Below are positions 9,976-21,137 of a stretch of 64,000 nucleotides of DNA, piece by piece. Every line of letters begins with the position of its first letter. The first letter of the stretch is position 1. The position numbers and the translations under genes were made by a program. Below the pieces are notes generated by a model. It was not told the DNA's origin. It did not search any database and saw nothing but the letters and a program-made list of their open reading frames with translations. Source of the DNA: Drosophila persimilis (Eukaryota; Arthropoda; Insecta; Diptera; Drosophilidae); contig NW_020825321.1 of assembly GCF_003286085.1 (NCBI RefSeq), positions 1,984,001 to 2,048,000 on the forward strand, in the 5' to 3' direction.

Positions 9976-10595
9976 TTAAGAATCAGGGAGAAGAATTTTA
10001 AATGATGATATGTTGCGCTTATGTTTAAATGTAAATTTAGTCACAACTATATCAACAGGCGAAGTGTTAAGTTTAGAGGAAAGATGTTGTTTAACATCCT
10101 CTGTTGTAGCCTCAGGAATAAGACAAGAAACAAATATTGCTTTCCGAGGGACCACTGCTCTAAGTTGAAGTCCCGAGCGAGATCGAGATGGTGGAGCCAC
10201 TCCAAGGGCAGAGGAATTGGCAGCAATGGTTGTAGCAGGAATTGGAGTAGGAATTGGAGCAGGAATTGGAGCAGGAATTGGAGCAGGAATTGGAGCAGGA
10301 ATTGGCAAGACGTCGTCAGCAACCAGCACACCCGCACTAGGAGCACTCACCGCGTCAGAAGTGACGGCCACATTGCTCGGTGTAAAGAACTCCGGAGCCA
10401 CCATTGGCGGATTTACAGACAACGGCGTGGCATGACTAAACGGAAATGCTGCCGATGGATGAAGGTGGGAGGCAGGCGTACCAATCGGATTAGGTTGCAA
10501 GAGATTGGTATCATTATGCGGAATTTTCCGTCGCTCAAGAGTTTGAGCCCAAGAAACTGTGATTCAAGGGCAAGAAAATTCTCGTTGAGAGCCAC
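9976..10595 (-). pseudogene. CR1-type LINE ORF1 remnant
   Basis: Two overlapping frames encode the C-terminal part of an ORF1 (Gag-like RNA-binding) protein: VALNENFLALESQFLGLKLL, then after a frameshift near 10500 a Pro/Ala-rich region and a tail PRKAIFVSCLIPEATTEDVK.. typical of CR1-type ORF1. The Pro-Ile-Pro-Ala repeat is encoded by the 12-bp minisatellite at 10234-10305. The 5' part of ORF1 is missing. Confidence 0.6.
10234..10305. repeat. 12-bp minisatellite encoding a PIPA repeat
   Basis: Six units of AGCAGGAATTGG (one with AGT) in plus orientation. On the minus strand they encode (PIPA/PIPT)n within LINE ORF1. Unit-level change within the array suggests expansion by slippage or unequal exchange. 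Confidence 0.85.
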
Positions 10596-10630
10596 AAATT
10601 GTTTCCGGACATCCAGAAACCCAGTTCGAG

Positions 10631-11691
10631 GAGTATGAGGATCTAAAAACCAAAATAACCGCCAACCAGACGAAAATGCCTGATGTCAAAGTAATTGATG
10701 GTTTCATTTATCGTCGTGCTGAACATGCAGTAGGAGAAAAAGTATCCGATGACCTCTGCTGGAAGTTATGGGTATCATCCGCCCTAACGTCCGTTGTGCT
10801 GAGGCAAGCACACGAACATCCTCTCTCCTCACACGGTGGTATCCACAAAACGCTGGAGCGAATACGGCGATACTATTATTGGCCGAATTTGGTCACCGAT
10901 GTGAAGGCATATGTTAATCAGTGCGAGGTATGCAAATGTTCAAAACATCCAAATTATTGTTTACGACCTCCCATGGGAAAAACTCAGGGAACTAACAGAT
11001 TCTTTCAGAAAACTGTATGTAGATTTCTTGGGAACGTATCCGCGTAGTAAGTCAGGGAACATAGGAATCTTTATAGTCCTGGATCATTTCGCCAAATTCC
11101 CATTTCTCAAACCCGTAAAGAAGTTTACAGCGGATTCGATCATCCGATTTATCGAGGAAGAGTTGTTTCACTGCTTCGGCGTACCCGAGACGGTAGTATC
11201 GGATAATGGAGTTCAGTTAAAATCACAGGTATTCCAGAGCTTTCTGACCAGTCCAATTGGGATGAAAAGTTGAGCCATATTGCCTGTGCACTACGTTCGA
11301 GCACACATACCGCCATTAATTCAACCCCGTACAGAATAGCTATCAGCTATTAAGACAGTTAGAAATGCTGGAGGATCGAACAGTACAGTTTTCGCGAGAC
11401 GATTCGTTCAATATCATTCGGCAAAAAGCTATGCATTCAGCTCAAGAGCAGCATAGTCGCAACGAAAAAGTATATAATTTGCGTAGTCGAGACGTCTCGT
11501 TTGTCGTTGGTCAGGAAGTGTATAAAAGAAACTTCCAGCAAAGTAACTTTAGCAGAGGCTTTAATGCCAAGCTGGCTCCTACTTTCGTGAAAGCCCGGGT
11601 GAGAAAAAGACTTGGTAATAGTTACTACGACCTCGAGGACCTACATGGACGACTCCTAGGGAAATTCCATGCTAAAGATATAAAACAATGA
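10631..11691 (+). pseudogene. pol: gypsy A integrase
   Basis: The HHCC zinc domain is present (AHEHPLSSHGG and CEVCKCSK), followed by core D (YVDFLG) and second D (VVSDNGVQ). A deletion at about 11245 removes about 140 bp present in copy B (23893 onward), including the segment with the catalytic Glu, so the core is dead. The C-terminal domain (VYNLRSRDVSFVVGQEVYKR .. KFHAKDIKQ) ends in TGA about 65 bp before the LTR, so no env follows. Frame changes after RPPMG and near 11350 are shared with copy B. Confidence 0.8.
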
Positions 11692-11755
11692 GGTTTCAGG
11701 CGTGGATCACTCTTTTCAGTGTATCACTGCCAAGTGTGATCTTGGTAGGGGGTGT

Positions 11756-13757
11756 TGTAGTGGCGCCTGTCCAACCAAAAATATCGGATAACCGTCCCAC
11801 GGTTTCCCCTTCCCTTAGACATGCACCTTGCACCTTTTGGGCAGTTAGGCGAAAGAAAAAATTACATAAGTTAACAGCGGCTACTGTCAAGGTGTGGTGA
11901 AAAAAAAGGGGAATGAGAAAACCAAGGGCTCAAGCGGAAGGAGAGTGGCTTGGGCATGCTCTTTCCAATTTTACTCGCGATCCCAGACGGACGTCTGAGG
12001 AAAATACTCAAGTAGTGCAGTGAAAGAAAAAAATTCTAACCTCGACTGTAATTACCGCGTGTCCATCATGGCTAAGATCTAGTCAAAAGATCAGCCGACT
12101 ATTCCTACGTTTATTAAGCGAAGGCCGAACCCATCGGGTGAGTGAAAATTGTACCCCAACTGCCGGCCAACAGAAAATTAAAGTTCGTTTTTTTTTTCTT
12201 AAAAAACCTAACCATAGGTTTGGCCGTACGTAATACCGTACGAAACGCCGGTCGTAGTGCCGTAAGCCGTACCCACTACAGTCTCGTCACCTTACCACAC
12301 ATATAAGTATCGATCGTACCGATCGACTACAGTATGTGTTAGCCGTCTTCGACCCCAAATCTTCTCTCGGCGTGGCGTCTGCATACATGTGAGCATCACT
12401 GTAGTTACCGCAGCGTGAACCGGCGTGGGTCCACACACATACAAGCCTTGCTCGGCCTACCCCAGTGAAAAACGGTCGATGGGCTTTTATCTACGAGTGC
12501 AGTGACATACATATGTACATATGTGTGAGATCTCTTCAGAGACTTTCGTCATTGCTACGTCGCTTACGCCGCCCGCATACGAACAGTAACGCTAAAGGAG
12601 AAGACAATTACCGGTGCCGTTATACTGTTTGCGTTGCTGATGAAGTCATTCGGTGTCTCGATTATGATGGCTATGCCCATGCATTTCTTCATATTAGAAT
12701 AATACTTTGGAACCCCACTATTGTACTGACCCTAGGATTAACATTAAAAGTTAATTTCGTGTGATTCGGTTTGTTTGGATTATCATAAAGAAATGTGCAG
12801 TTAGAAGGAAAGGAACTAGAACTAATACTCGCGCATATCGCCTATCTACTCTGACACACTGATATTTACAAGTTTTCAACCACCCTCATCGACCACATGG
12901 AAGCGCTTTCATCGTTGGATTTGATCGTAATGTGAGTGATAACCTGTGAACGTCTGCTATATGTGCATTCAAAATTTTACGCAAGTCGAAGCAACATTAA
13001 AGATTCCATGCCTCGACCGTAAACTTCCCAGCCGTACTGTAACGCTGACCAATCCAATTGTTCACGTGTTTGTTTTGTTCTGCTCTTTCGCAAGCAATGT
13101 AACTTTCTGCAATTCCGAATCTATCGACAATCGAACTTATGATTGGGATTACCCCACAAGCAATTGCTGTGCACTTTAAAGATGCATCCATCCGTCCCTT
13201 GTTTTTGCATTTAAACTGAAAACCACTAGAATATATTTCTATTTGTGTAACGTAATTACCATTATTCCTGAATATACTCTTTATAATTAGTTGACCCTAG
13301 TCTAATAAGATCTTTCATCATGATATTTTTACATATATAATTAATCTTAATGGCAGCATATTTGAACATATTATCCTTATTACTTTAATAGCCTTTATAC
13401 ATATATATCTACCATTTTAGCAGCCATGAGAGCTTGTAGGAAAGTTTAATGAATAAACTGTTTGTAATGAATTCCCGTTAATTGTTGCCGTTATTAAAGG
13501 ATCATGTGGCGCCGAGATGACGTAACCTAGCAGAAGTAGAGCGTTTATTTTAGGGATCGTTACCCATTACTCAGCATATGTAAATGTCCGAAAGACAGTC
13601 AACTACACCCGACTGGAAATTCCTTATCCTTCTGGGTTCAGATAACCTTGTTAACTTCCTCAATATCGGTTGTGAAGGTATAGTGTAGCGAGAGAGACTG
13701 TTGAAATCCTGATGTTTTCCATTAAGCTCTTGGTCCAGTCCACGAAATTGGGTTAAT
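11756..13757 (+). repeat. shared middle LTR of gypsy copies A and B, about 2.0 kb
   Basis: It is preceded by a purine-rich stretch (GGTAGGGGGTG) fitting a polypurine tract and followed at about 13758 by TTTATGGCGAC, the leader junction also seen at 2321. It is nearly identical to 24515-26297 over their shared length. It holds palindromic stretches (CCGTACG.. near 12232-12275). Short open frames of 99 and 77 codons at 12465 and 12946 are preserved in both LTRs. No known domain is seen in them, and preservation may only reflect recent duplication. Confidence 0.7.
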
Positions 13758-14256
13758 TTATGGCGACAAGCTATAACCTATCTCGCGGAGTTGAGAGTAT
13801 ACGCAAGGAAGTTTATTGGCAGTTTTTTCTATTTTCTATCATCCTCCCAACTATAAAGAGCGTCGTCGACAATCGAAATCCTGAAGCTGTTAGAGTAAGC
13901 TCTTGGTCCAGTTGATGCAAGGTCTTACTACTTGGTCCAGTTTTTTTGGATAGGATTCAGCCGTTGATAGAAATCAGGTGTATGTATGGCAAAACGCTAT
14001 CGCCTGTCTCGCGGTAGAAAGAACCTGTCCGACACAGTATCTTTGTTTTCTACACGAATTCGTCTCTTAGACAGTGAGATTAGATTGCAAACGAGATTCA
14101 GTCTATCTCTTATGTGCATCGAAGCAGAATCATGTTCCTTTTATTTAAAAACATTTTGTCGTTTGTATTCCTTTGCCTTGATATATAAATTAGTCCGTAT
14201 TTAGTGTCGTAATTATCTATAAAAGATCGTCGGGTAAGAGATTATGTACGATAATC
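13758..14256 (+). other. gypsy B leader
   Basis: Nearly identical to the copy A leader (2321-2819). It contains the same TGGCGACAAGC start, the repeated TCTTGGTCCAGT motifs and a 72-codon open frame at 13986-14204 that is not conserved in copy A. No other gene is seen. Confidence 0.55.
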
Positions 14257-15587
14257 ATGCCCCTAAGTCGTAGTCCCGAGAATTTCGCTCAAATAGAGAA
14301 TCAGGGAATAATTTGTAGCACGTGCGCCAAAGAAGTTGACTACCTAGCTCAGTTAATTACCACCAGCTGTGGACACCAATTCCACCGAGTCTGTTTTTAC
14401 CGTAAATCTGGAGCCAAAAAGATTTGTCCTGTCTGCCACGTTAGCTTGCATGCATCGGCTTTGAATTTAGCTGAGGAGATTGCTGCAGCCCAGACTGCAA
14501 GCCAAGACCCCAGCTCAACCATGCAACAGACTAGGTCTAAGGGTAGGGCAACCGATCCCAACGCAGACGCCCCAAGCGGGTCAACTGTTAGTGAGACTAA
14601 CTCGGAAGTACAAATGGAAGCAAATGCAGCTTCGACCAATGCAAGTCTACACCAGGTTATTGCCGATGCTTTGGCAGCTGCAATGCAGGCTCAAACCCAC
14701 ATATTAGCGCAGACCATAGAAACTGGCCTGCAGAAATTATCGATTCAGCAAACGGCGTCCCGTGAAAGTATTGAAAGTGTTCGTTCACAACCAATCAATA
14801 CACAAACCATCGACGAGGTAGAACAACAAACGTTTCAGCAACTGTTCGGGGGTAGTTCGGAAAGACAGACGGCCAGAGAGCCGCCAGCTAGATATAGTCT
14901 AGGAGGGACCCCGCCAGTCTCAGAGCTACGAGCTGATAGAATAAGCCAAATCATTTCAAATTGGAAAATACGGTTTTCAGGTCATTCCTCCATTGGCGTG
15001 GACGACTTCATTTATCGGGTAAATGCCATGACCAACCAATCCTTAAATGGAAATTTTGAACTGTTAGCCAGATATGCGAGCAACCTGTTTGAGGGTAGTG
15101 CCAGTGAATGGTTCTGGCGATACCACAAGAGTGTCCCCCTCATCCGATGGTCCGACCTGTGCGTAGCACTCAAGACTCAATTCAATCCGCTCAGCGATCA
15201 CGCAGCGGAAACAGAAGCCAAATGAACCGTTTGATTTATTTTATGAAGCAATAGTCGCATTGGCAGACAAACTAGTACAGCCAATGACTGAGCCCTATCT
15301 GTTAGAAGCTCTTAAAGCCAATTTAGGTCCAGAAATTCAACACGAAATCTTGTATGTACCCATCAAGAGTATCGCAGAGCTACGTCATATAGTTCGTACT
15401 CGCGAGCGATTCTTGCAGAACTTGTCCAAATCTACGACGACGTTGCAGCGTGCTGCGTCTAAACGACATATTAATGAGATGCATCAAACGTTCAGTGAGA
15501 CGGATGACGAGGCTGATAGTGTAGATGATGCAAGTATTGATGCCATGACCCTTAACTGTTGGAATTGTGGGAAGTTAGGTCACCGTT
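14257..15587 (+). pseudogene. gag: gypsy B gag, frameshifted and split by a LINE
   Basis: Same Gag as copy A, with the RING-H2-like finger intact (all eight ligands) and without copy A's TAG (CAG at the equivalent codon). A 23-bp deletion at about 15187, relative to copy A, shifts the frame in the capsid-like region. The CCHC knuckle (CWNCGKLGH) is then cut at 15587 by the family 1 LINE. The remainder resumes at 21298. Confidence 0.8.
15576..15587 (+). repeat. target-site duplication of LINE family 1, left copy
   Basis: TAGGTCACCGTT is repeated at 21298-21309 directly after the LINE tail, and gag reads continuously across it when the LINE is removed. One or two edge bases are ambiguous with the CCTAA tail. 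Confidence 0.85.
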
Positions 15588-16070
15588 GGCCGTCAGCCAT
15601 CGGGTGCTACAGGGGGACAAACGGATGACGGGTCGGCTCGCACAACTGTGAACTCGGAACTGAGGCGCAGCCGCTCCGGTTAGTAATACCCGGTGCGGTC
15701 TGCGTCTCACACCCCCCCTAGGACACAGAGGGTTGCGAGCGAACCGTCACCCGCCGTAACTGTGCACACCGGTGGAAGTGCGACTATACTCTCCCCGTGA
15801 GGGCGGCTGGAAACAGGTCCTAGCACGGTCATGTCTCTGCTAGGATGCTGGCGAATGGTAGTCGGGCGGAGAGAAGAAAACTCTCAGTGAAATTACCCCA
15901 ATCCAAGGTGACACTGTTATATGCCGAGGGATGCATGGCCGGGGGGGTGCCCGGTCGCTAATATACGGACTCTGGATACCTGCCGACCTCCAGTTTAAAT
16001 CAGGCTTCCCGATGCAAGCGGGCTATGCCTCGGGTGACCATCCCCTTCCCGCCTACTCGTGGGAATAACT
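15588..16070 (+). other. LINE family 1 5' UTR
   Basis: A GC-rich region between the target-site duplication and ORF1. LINE 5' UTRs normally carry an internal promoter, but no specific motif is claimed here. No gene is seen. Confidence 0.6.
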
Positions 16071-17516
16071 ATGCCAAATAATAATAAACATATAAAAACA
16101 AACAAAGCCGCAAAGGAGCTCGGTACTCCTCTTAAAGTACCGGAGGGACAAGCCAATCCCTCTGCACCAGCGCCTGGGAAACCGGGTCCAAAGAAGACGG
16201 GGAAGGAGACTGAGTCGGTCCACCGTCTTCAGGCAGCAGCCGCAGCGAGGGAGGGCCCGAAAAGCCAATCGGGTCCTTCCAAGTCGGGTGGCTCCAAGGG
16301 CGAAGCGGATACCGGGGTGGCTGCCAAGCAGAGCGTAATCGCGGCTGGTAAGCGCACCGGGACCGAAGAACCCTTGGGACCCCCGGCGGGCAGCGTCTCT
16401 GCACCACGGGGAGGAAAGCCGTCGTACCAGGACAGGAGACGAGCGGCCTTCATCCTGTCCAACGAAGACCCGAATTTCAAGGCGTCAGCCGAAGGAAAGG
16501 AGCAGAGGCTGTGGGCCTGCTCAATCCTTCCTCTGTTCCAGCCAGCCAAAGCCGGAAAGGGCGCAGCCAAGGCCCCCAACAAGCGGCAACGCTCAGCGGA
16601 GGACCCCGCAAATCAGCCAGGTCAAGCCCAGCAAGCCAAGCGGGTGAAGACCCACCTCACGAACCGGTCGTTCGCTGAGGTGGCGAGGGGCAAGACCCTG
16701 ATCGGTGTCCTGGACAGGGGCGCCGAGGACGGCCATGTCCCCCGCGATAAGTGGCACCTGGTGGAGAACGAGCTCCAGGACCGGTTCCTACTGGAACTGG
16801 AGGAGAACGGCGGACCACCGCCAAAGTGTGAGGACGCAGGGTGGCATCAAGGCAAGGTGAAAGCCATCGCCTGCCAAGACGCTCGCTCTGCGGCCCTCTA
16901 CATGAAGGCGGTGGCGGCCCTAAAAGAGGTCTATCCAGGGGCGAAACTGGAGGCCGTGAAGTGGGAAGATGTCCCTAGTCGCCCGAGAGCCAGAGCGTGG
17001 GTCTCGGCTAAGCCTGCAGAGCCTGAGAAGATCCTCAGGTTACTGCAGGTCTGCAACCCCCACCTTCCTACAGCCGATTGGAAGGTGGCAAAGGTGGAGG
17101 ATATCCAAGGGCAGAGGCGCCAGATTATCCTCGTCCTAAATGAGGAATCAATAGATCTCCTCGCAAAGTCGGACGGTGTAGTGGATTATGGCTATAAGAA
17201 GGTCACCATATCCACGTACAAGTCCGATCGCAAGGGCAGGCAAGCGGAGGTCGAGCCAGACCCGGAGCTGCCGGAGATCCCGAAAGAGGGGGCCTCGTGC
17301 GAGGAAGATAACCCGGCGTCGGATGCGGCGTCCATGATGTCGGACGACATCCTGGACGACTACGCGTTCGACGAGAGCGACCTAGCCAGAGGTCTCAGCC
17401 ATATCGTTGTCGGGGAGGAGCCGGAGTCCCCTGACAGCGATCCAGAAGTAACAATGGTGGAGGCGAGCCTCAGGAATGTCGTTGACGCTCCTGCAGATAA
17501 ACCTCCACCATTGTAA
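16071..17516 (+). CDS. LINE family 1 ORF1 protein, 481 aa, open
   Basis: Start taken as ATG 16071 (MPNNNKHIKTNKAAKELG); an earlier in-frame GTG is not a plausible start. The N-terminal third is low-complexity, basic and Ala/Gly/Pro-rich. The folded part begins about RSFAEVARGKTLIGVLDRG and runs through GGPPPKCEDAGWHQGKVK, DVPSRPRARAWV and LPTADWKVAKVEDIQGQ to YGYKKVTISTYKSD. This resembles the DUF4780-type domain of Drosophila LOA ORF1 proteins, from memory. The C-terminus is acidic. It presumably binds element RNA. Its stop lies inside ORF2 (41-nt overlap). No lesion is visible in this frame. Confidence 0.75.
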   Translation: MPNNNKHIKTNKAAKELGTPLKVPEGQANPSAPAPGKPGPKKTGKETESVHRLQAAAAAREGPKSQSGPSKSGGSKGEADTGVAAKQSVIAAGKRTGTEEPLGPPAGSVSAPRGGKPSYQDRRRAAFILSNEDPNFKASAEGKEQRLWACSILPLFQPAKAGKGAAKAPNKRQRSAEDPANQPGQAQQAKRVKTHLTNRSFAEVARGKTLIGVLDRGAEDGHVPRDKWHLVENELQDRFLLELEENGGPPPKCEDAGWHQGKVKAIACQDARSAALYMKAVAALKEVYPGAKLEAVKWEDVPSRPRARAWVSAKPAEPEKILRLLQVCNPHLPTADWKVAKVEDIQGQRRQIILVLNEESIDLLAKSDGVVDYGYKKVTISTYKSDRKGRQAEVEPDPELPEIPKEGASCEEDNPASDAASMMSDDILDDYAFDESDLARGLSHIVVGEEPESPDSDPEVTMVEASLRNVVDAPADKPPPL

Positions 17517-20500
17517 GGCAGCATGCGCTGCTCTACTGCTCCACCTGGCCAAGGGTGGATCCGACATAGTACTCATTCAGGAGCCCTGGATCCTCGGAAA
17601 CAGGGTCTCCGGTCTGAGGACTTCTGACTACAAGCTATATGTAGCTGAAACCGCAGGTAAAACTCGTACCTGCATTCTTGCAAAAAGAGAGTTGCACTTA
17701 TTTTTTCTCCCAAATTTCAGCAATGAAGACCACACCGCAGTGAGCCTCGAAGGCCAGGAGCGCTCACTGAGGATCTGCTCCGCATACATGGGGCATGAAC
17801 AACCAGACCCCCCTCCACACGCGCCTCTCCGGGCTCTAATCGCAGACTGCTCAGCCAAGGACATCGGCCTAATTGTGGGGTGCGACGCCAATGCACATCA
17901 CTGTCAGTGGGGAAGCACTGGCACAAACGAAAGGCGTGAGTACCTTTTCAGTTACTTACTGACCACTCAGATGGTCTTATTAAACCGGGGTAGTGATCCC
18001 ACCTTTATTATTAAAAACCGCAAGGAGGTCCTGGACCTCACGCTTGCCTCTCATGAGATACAGAGTAACATTGTATCCTGGAGGGTCCTGGAAGATCACT
18101 CCTTCTCGGACCACAGGTACGTGGAAACTGTTTTCTCCTCCTCAGTACCGAAGCCAGTTCGTTTCTGGAACATCAGGCGGACAAACTGGACTCGGTACTC
18201 TGAATACCTCTGTCGTGTTCTCCCTGAGCCCCCATCTGAGGAGGAGTTCTCCACGGAATGCCACGACCCGTCTTGTTAAGATCTTTACCGACGCCTGCAA
18301 TAAGGCGCTCGACAAAGCATGCCCCTCTTTCAAGAACAGAGGACAGAGGAAACCTGAATGGTGGAATCCGAAACTGGGTGAACTCCGGAAAGCCTGCCGG
18401 AGACTTCAATAAATCTAAGGCTGAGAACGTTGAGCAAAACTGTCACCCTACAACAAAGAACTTAGAAAAGCCAAACGCGCCTGGCGTATGTTCTGCAGCG
18501 AAATCGAGAGTTACTCAGAAGCCTCGCACTTGCGCAGACACCACCCCCCTGGGCTACTTGAAGAACACCGACCAGTCGTGGACTACGACCAGCGATGAGT
18601 CGCTAAATCTTCTCCTAAATACTCACTTCCCTGTCTGCGATGAAAACAGACCCAGCTACATCGCGCCTCCGTCTGTCGTCTCAAATGCCATCCTGAGCCT
18701 GCTAAGCCAGGAGAACATTTCCTGGGCGATTAGAAGCTTTACACCTTACAAGTCCGCGGGGCCAGACGGCATTTTCCCTGCCCAACTGATTCACGCGGGA
18801 CATAGAGCCATTAACTGGCTCAAAATAATTTATGAGGGAATTTTCTCCCACGGGTGCATTCCTGACACCTGGCTTCAGACCAAAGTCGTATTCATACCCA
18901 AGGCAGGCAAGCCCTCGCACACTGCCCCAAAAGATTTCAGACCCATTAGTCTGTCGTCTTTTCTTCTAAAGGCGATGGAACGGCTCCTAGGGCTGCATCT
19001 CACGGCGTGTATTCCGTCCAGTCTGATCTCAGACTCCCAGCATGCCTATCGGAAGGGTAGATCCACCGAAACGGCCCTACACTCGATCACATCGATCATC
19101 GAAGCGTCCCTTAACTTTAAGGAGTACACCCTCGTAGCCTTCCTCGACATAGAAGCCCTTTTAACAACATTCTTCCGACCGCCATCACGGGCGCACTGAT
19201 GGATCTGGGGGTTAACTCCAGGACTGTGAGCCTGATCGATCAGATGCTACAATGCAGGACGGTTGAGGCATCACTGGGGACGTCAACGTGTACCAGATTT
19301 GTCAGCAGAGGCACACCGCAGGGCGGAGTCCTCTCGCCCCTCCTATGGAACGTGGCAGTGAACACACTGCTGCGGGAGATAGAGGGGGGTGGCTGCCGCG
19401 TGGTGGCGTACGCGGACGACGTTGCCATAGCATTCTCCGGAAAATTTCCGCAGACGTTGTGTGAGTGTATGACAAGTACTCTCACGAAAATATCGAAATG
19501 GGCAGACAAATGCGGGTTAGGCGTCAACCCGTCTAAAACGGAACTGGTGCTTTTCACTAGGAAGTACAAAGTTCCGGCACTGATTCCCCCAAGACTATGT
19601 GGGGAAACGCTAGTCTTCAGCAACAACGCCAAGTATCTTGGCCTAATCCTCGATAGAAAGCTCGATTGGAAATTGAGCATAGAGGATAGAGTAAAGAAGG
19701 CCACAGTGGCCCTCTATACTTGCAGGAAAGCCATCGGACTAAAATGGGGAATGACCCCATATATAGTTCGGTGGCTCTACACCGCCATCATACGACCAAT
19801 CATGCTCTATGGAGTGGTGGTATGGTGGCCAGCCTTAGAATGAAGGACATGCCTCAATAAACTCAGCAGAGTTCAACGCATGGCAGAGCTATGCATAACT
19901 GGCGGCCTACTGTGCTGGACCTCCTCCCTGTAGATCTCATGGGAAAGAAGGTGGCAACACTTTCTGCCCTCAGAATGAGAGAAGCCAGACTGTGGAAAGC
20001 ATCCGCGGTTGGGCACTCGGGAATCCTGATGAGACTCCCGCAATTACCAGAGAGGACAGATTACTGTATTCCTAGTGATCACCTCTCGACGCCCTTCCAG
20101 GTATCAATCCCACCTAGGGAGGACTGGGAGATGGGCGAACCAGGACCTGCAAATGCGGTTCACTTCTACACTGATGGCTCAAAGCTAGACGGCCGCGTGG
20201 GAGGCGGAGTCTACTGCAGCGAGCTGCAAGCGGCGCTTGCATTCTCGGTTCGTTCGCTTTGCAGCTACCTGCTTTGGTCCATCGATCAACGCATTCTTTC
20301 TATTGGAATTCCACCGCTTCACTTTCGTTTTGCTTTCGTTACCGCTGCTGGAACTTTTGCTTTTGCTTTCACCGTTGGATTTGTGCTCTAGCTGCTGCTG
20401 CTTGCTGCGTTTTTTGTTGTTGTTATTTTTGGAAGCTCTAGTTCTGTGTCAACGTAATTACACTACACAACAAAATGACGACGCTCGAAGACTTAAAACG

Positions 20501-21137
20501 CCAACGGAGCAATATAAAACGAAATATGACTCGGATCAAATCTGTGGTAAATGCTAAATCGGAAACCCCGATATGCAATGATGAGCTTCGCTATCGGTTG
20601 AACATCTTAGAAACGTATTTCAAGAATGTTTTAAATGTCCAAGCTAATATTGAAGACCTTAGTCCGAATGATGAAGGACGGGCAGATTTGGAGGATACAT
20701 ACATAGCAATCAAGCTAGCCATAAAGGAAAAAATGGGAGGAGATCTGAACGCCACCATTGTTGCGCCGGACTACCACCCACCGCCAGTGAAGTCATCGTT
20801 ACCAAGGTTGTCGCTACCCACTTTCGACGGAACATATGCAAACTATAAGAATTTCATTCACTCGTTCGAGCAAATTGTTGTGCCATTACGGGACACTGGC
20901 AGATCGGCACTCACGCCTCTAGACTGTCAATCCCTCATAACGACTTCTGCAGGAGTTGTCGCGACGAGGAGGAGGAGGAATCGGTCCCCCCACTTCTTCT
21001 GCCACTGCCCAGCCCTTGGAAATCGTCGTCTTCGTATTCTCGGGGCCGCTTTCCTCACGGACATTTCGGACCTATCCGTAATCAAACCAGGGACCTTGTC
21101 CAAATACATCCAAGCCACCGGATGGGACTGCCCTTAA
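17476..21137 (+). pseudogene. LINE family 1 ORF2 (endonuclease-RT), copy a, broken and chimeric
   Basis: ATG 17476 overlaps the ORF1 end. The APE endonuclease runs LLQINLHHCK, VLIQEPW, GCDANAHHCQWGS and SFSDHRYVE. RT motifs include KSAGPDGIFPAQL, FRPISLSSFLLKAMERLL, HAYRKGRSTETAL, RGTPQGGVLSPLLWN and VAYADDVAIAF. Lesions: frameshifts around 18250-18420 (shared with copy b), a 1-nt loss in the first RT Asp motif (VAFLDIEA.. near 19155; copy b reads DIEGPFNN), and TGA at 19841. RNase H begins YTDGSKLDGRVGGG and breaks off at about 20228. The C-terminal Cys/His motif resumes at about 20935 (FCRSC..HFFCHCP). Confidence 0.85.
20229..20883 (+). pseudogene. gag: BEL/Pao 5' leader and gag N-terminus embedded in LINE ORF2
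   Basis: It starts abruptly after the LINE codons GGGVYCSEL. TTTGGTCC near 20273 resembles a BEL primer-binding site. ATG 20475 opens MTTLEDLKRQRSNIKRNMTR and continues to SLPRLSLPTFDGTYANYKNF..SFEQIV, the start of the DUF1759-type Gag domain of BEL/Pao elements. At about 20883 it switches back to LINE sequence (PLRDTGR..). The roughly 136 codons are open. No LTR or target-site duplication is recognisable, so this is a replacement, not a clean insertion. Confidence 0.75.

Larger units (their letters stand above)
7397..10630 (-). mobile_element. CR1/Jockey-type LINE internal fragment inserted in gypsy A pol
   Basis: Comparison with copy B (23234-23290) shows foreign DNA between GCTAGATC and GAGTATGAGGATC, with about 20 bp of target lost. 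The insert runs on the minus strand: ORF1 remnant, then ORF2 endonuclease, then the endonuclease/RT linker. Neither a 5' UTR nor a 3' end is present, and no target-site duplication is seen. This is not the product of ordinary target-primed insertion. It itself contains a DINE (7777-8921). Confidence 0.75.

Noticed and set aside
10021..10638. Open frame of 205 codons on the plus strand with many Trp-Ser-Arg-Asn repeats
   Set aside because: It is the complement of the CR1-type ORF1 and its 12-bp minisatellite; low-complexity translation.
12465..12764. 99-codon open frame in the gypsy LTR, also at 25191
   Set aside because: It lies within an LTR, has no recognised domain, and its preservation is explained by recent duplication; kept only as a low-interest note.
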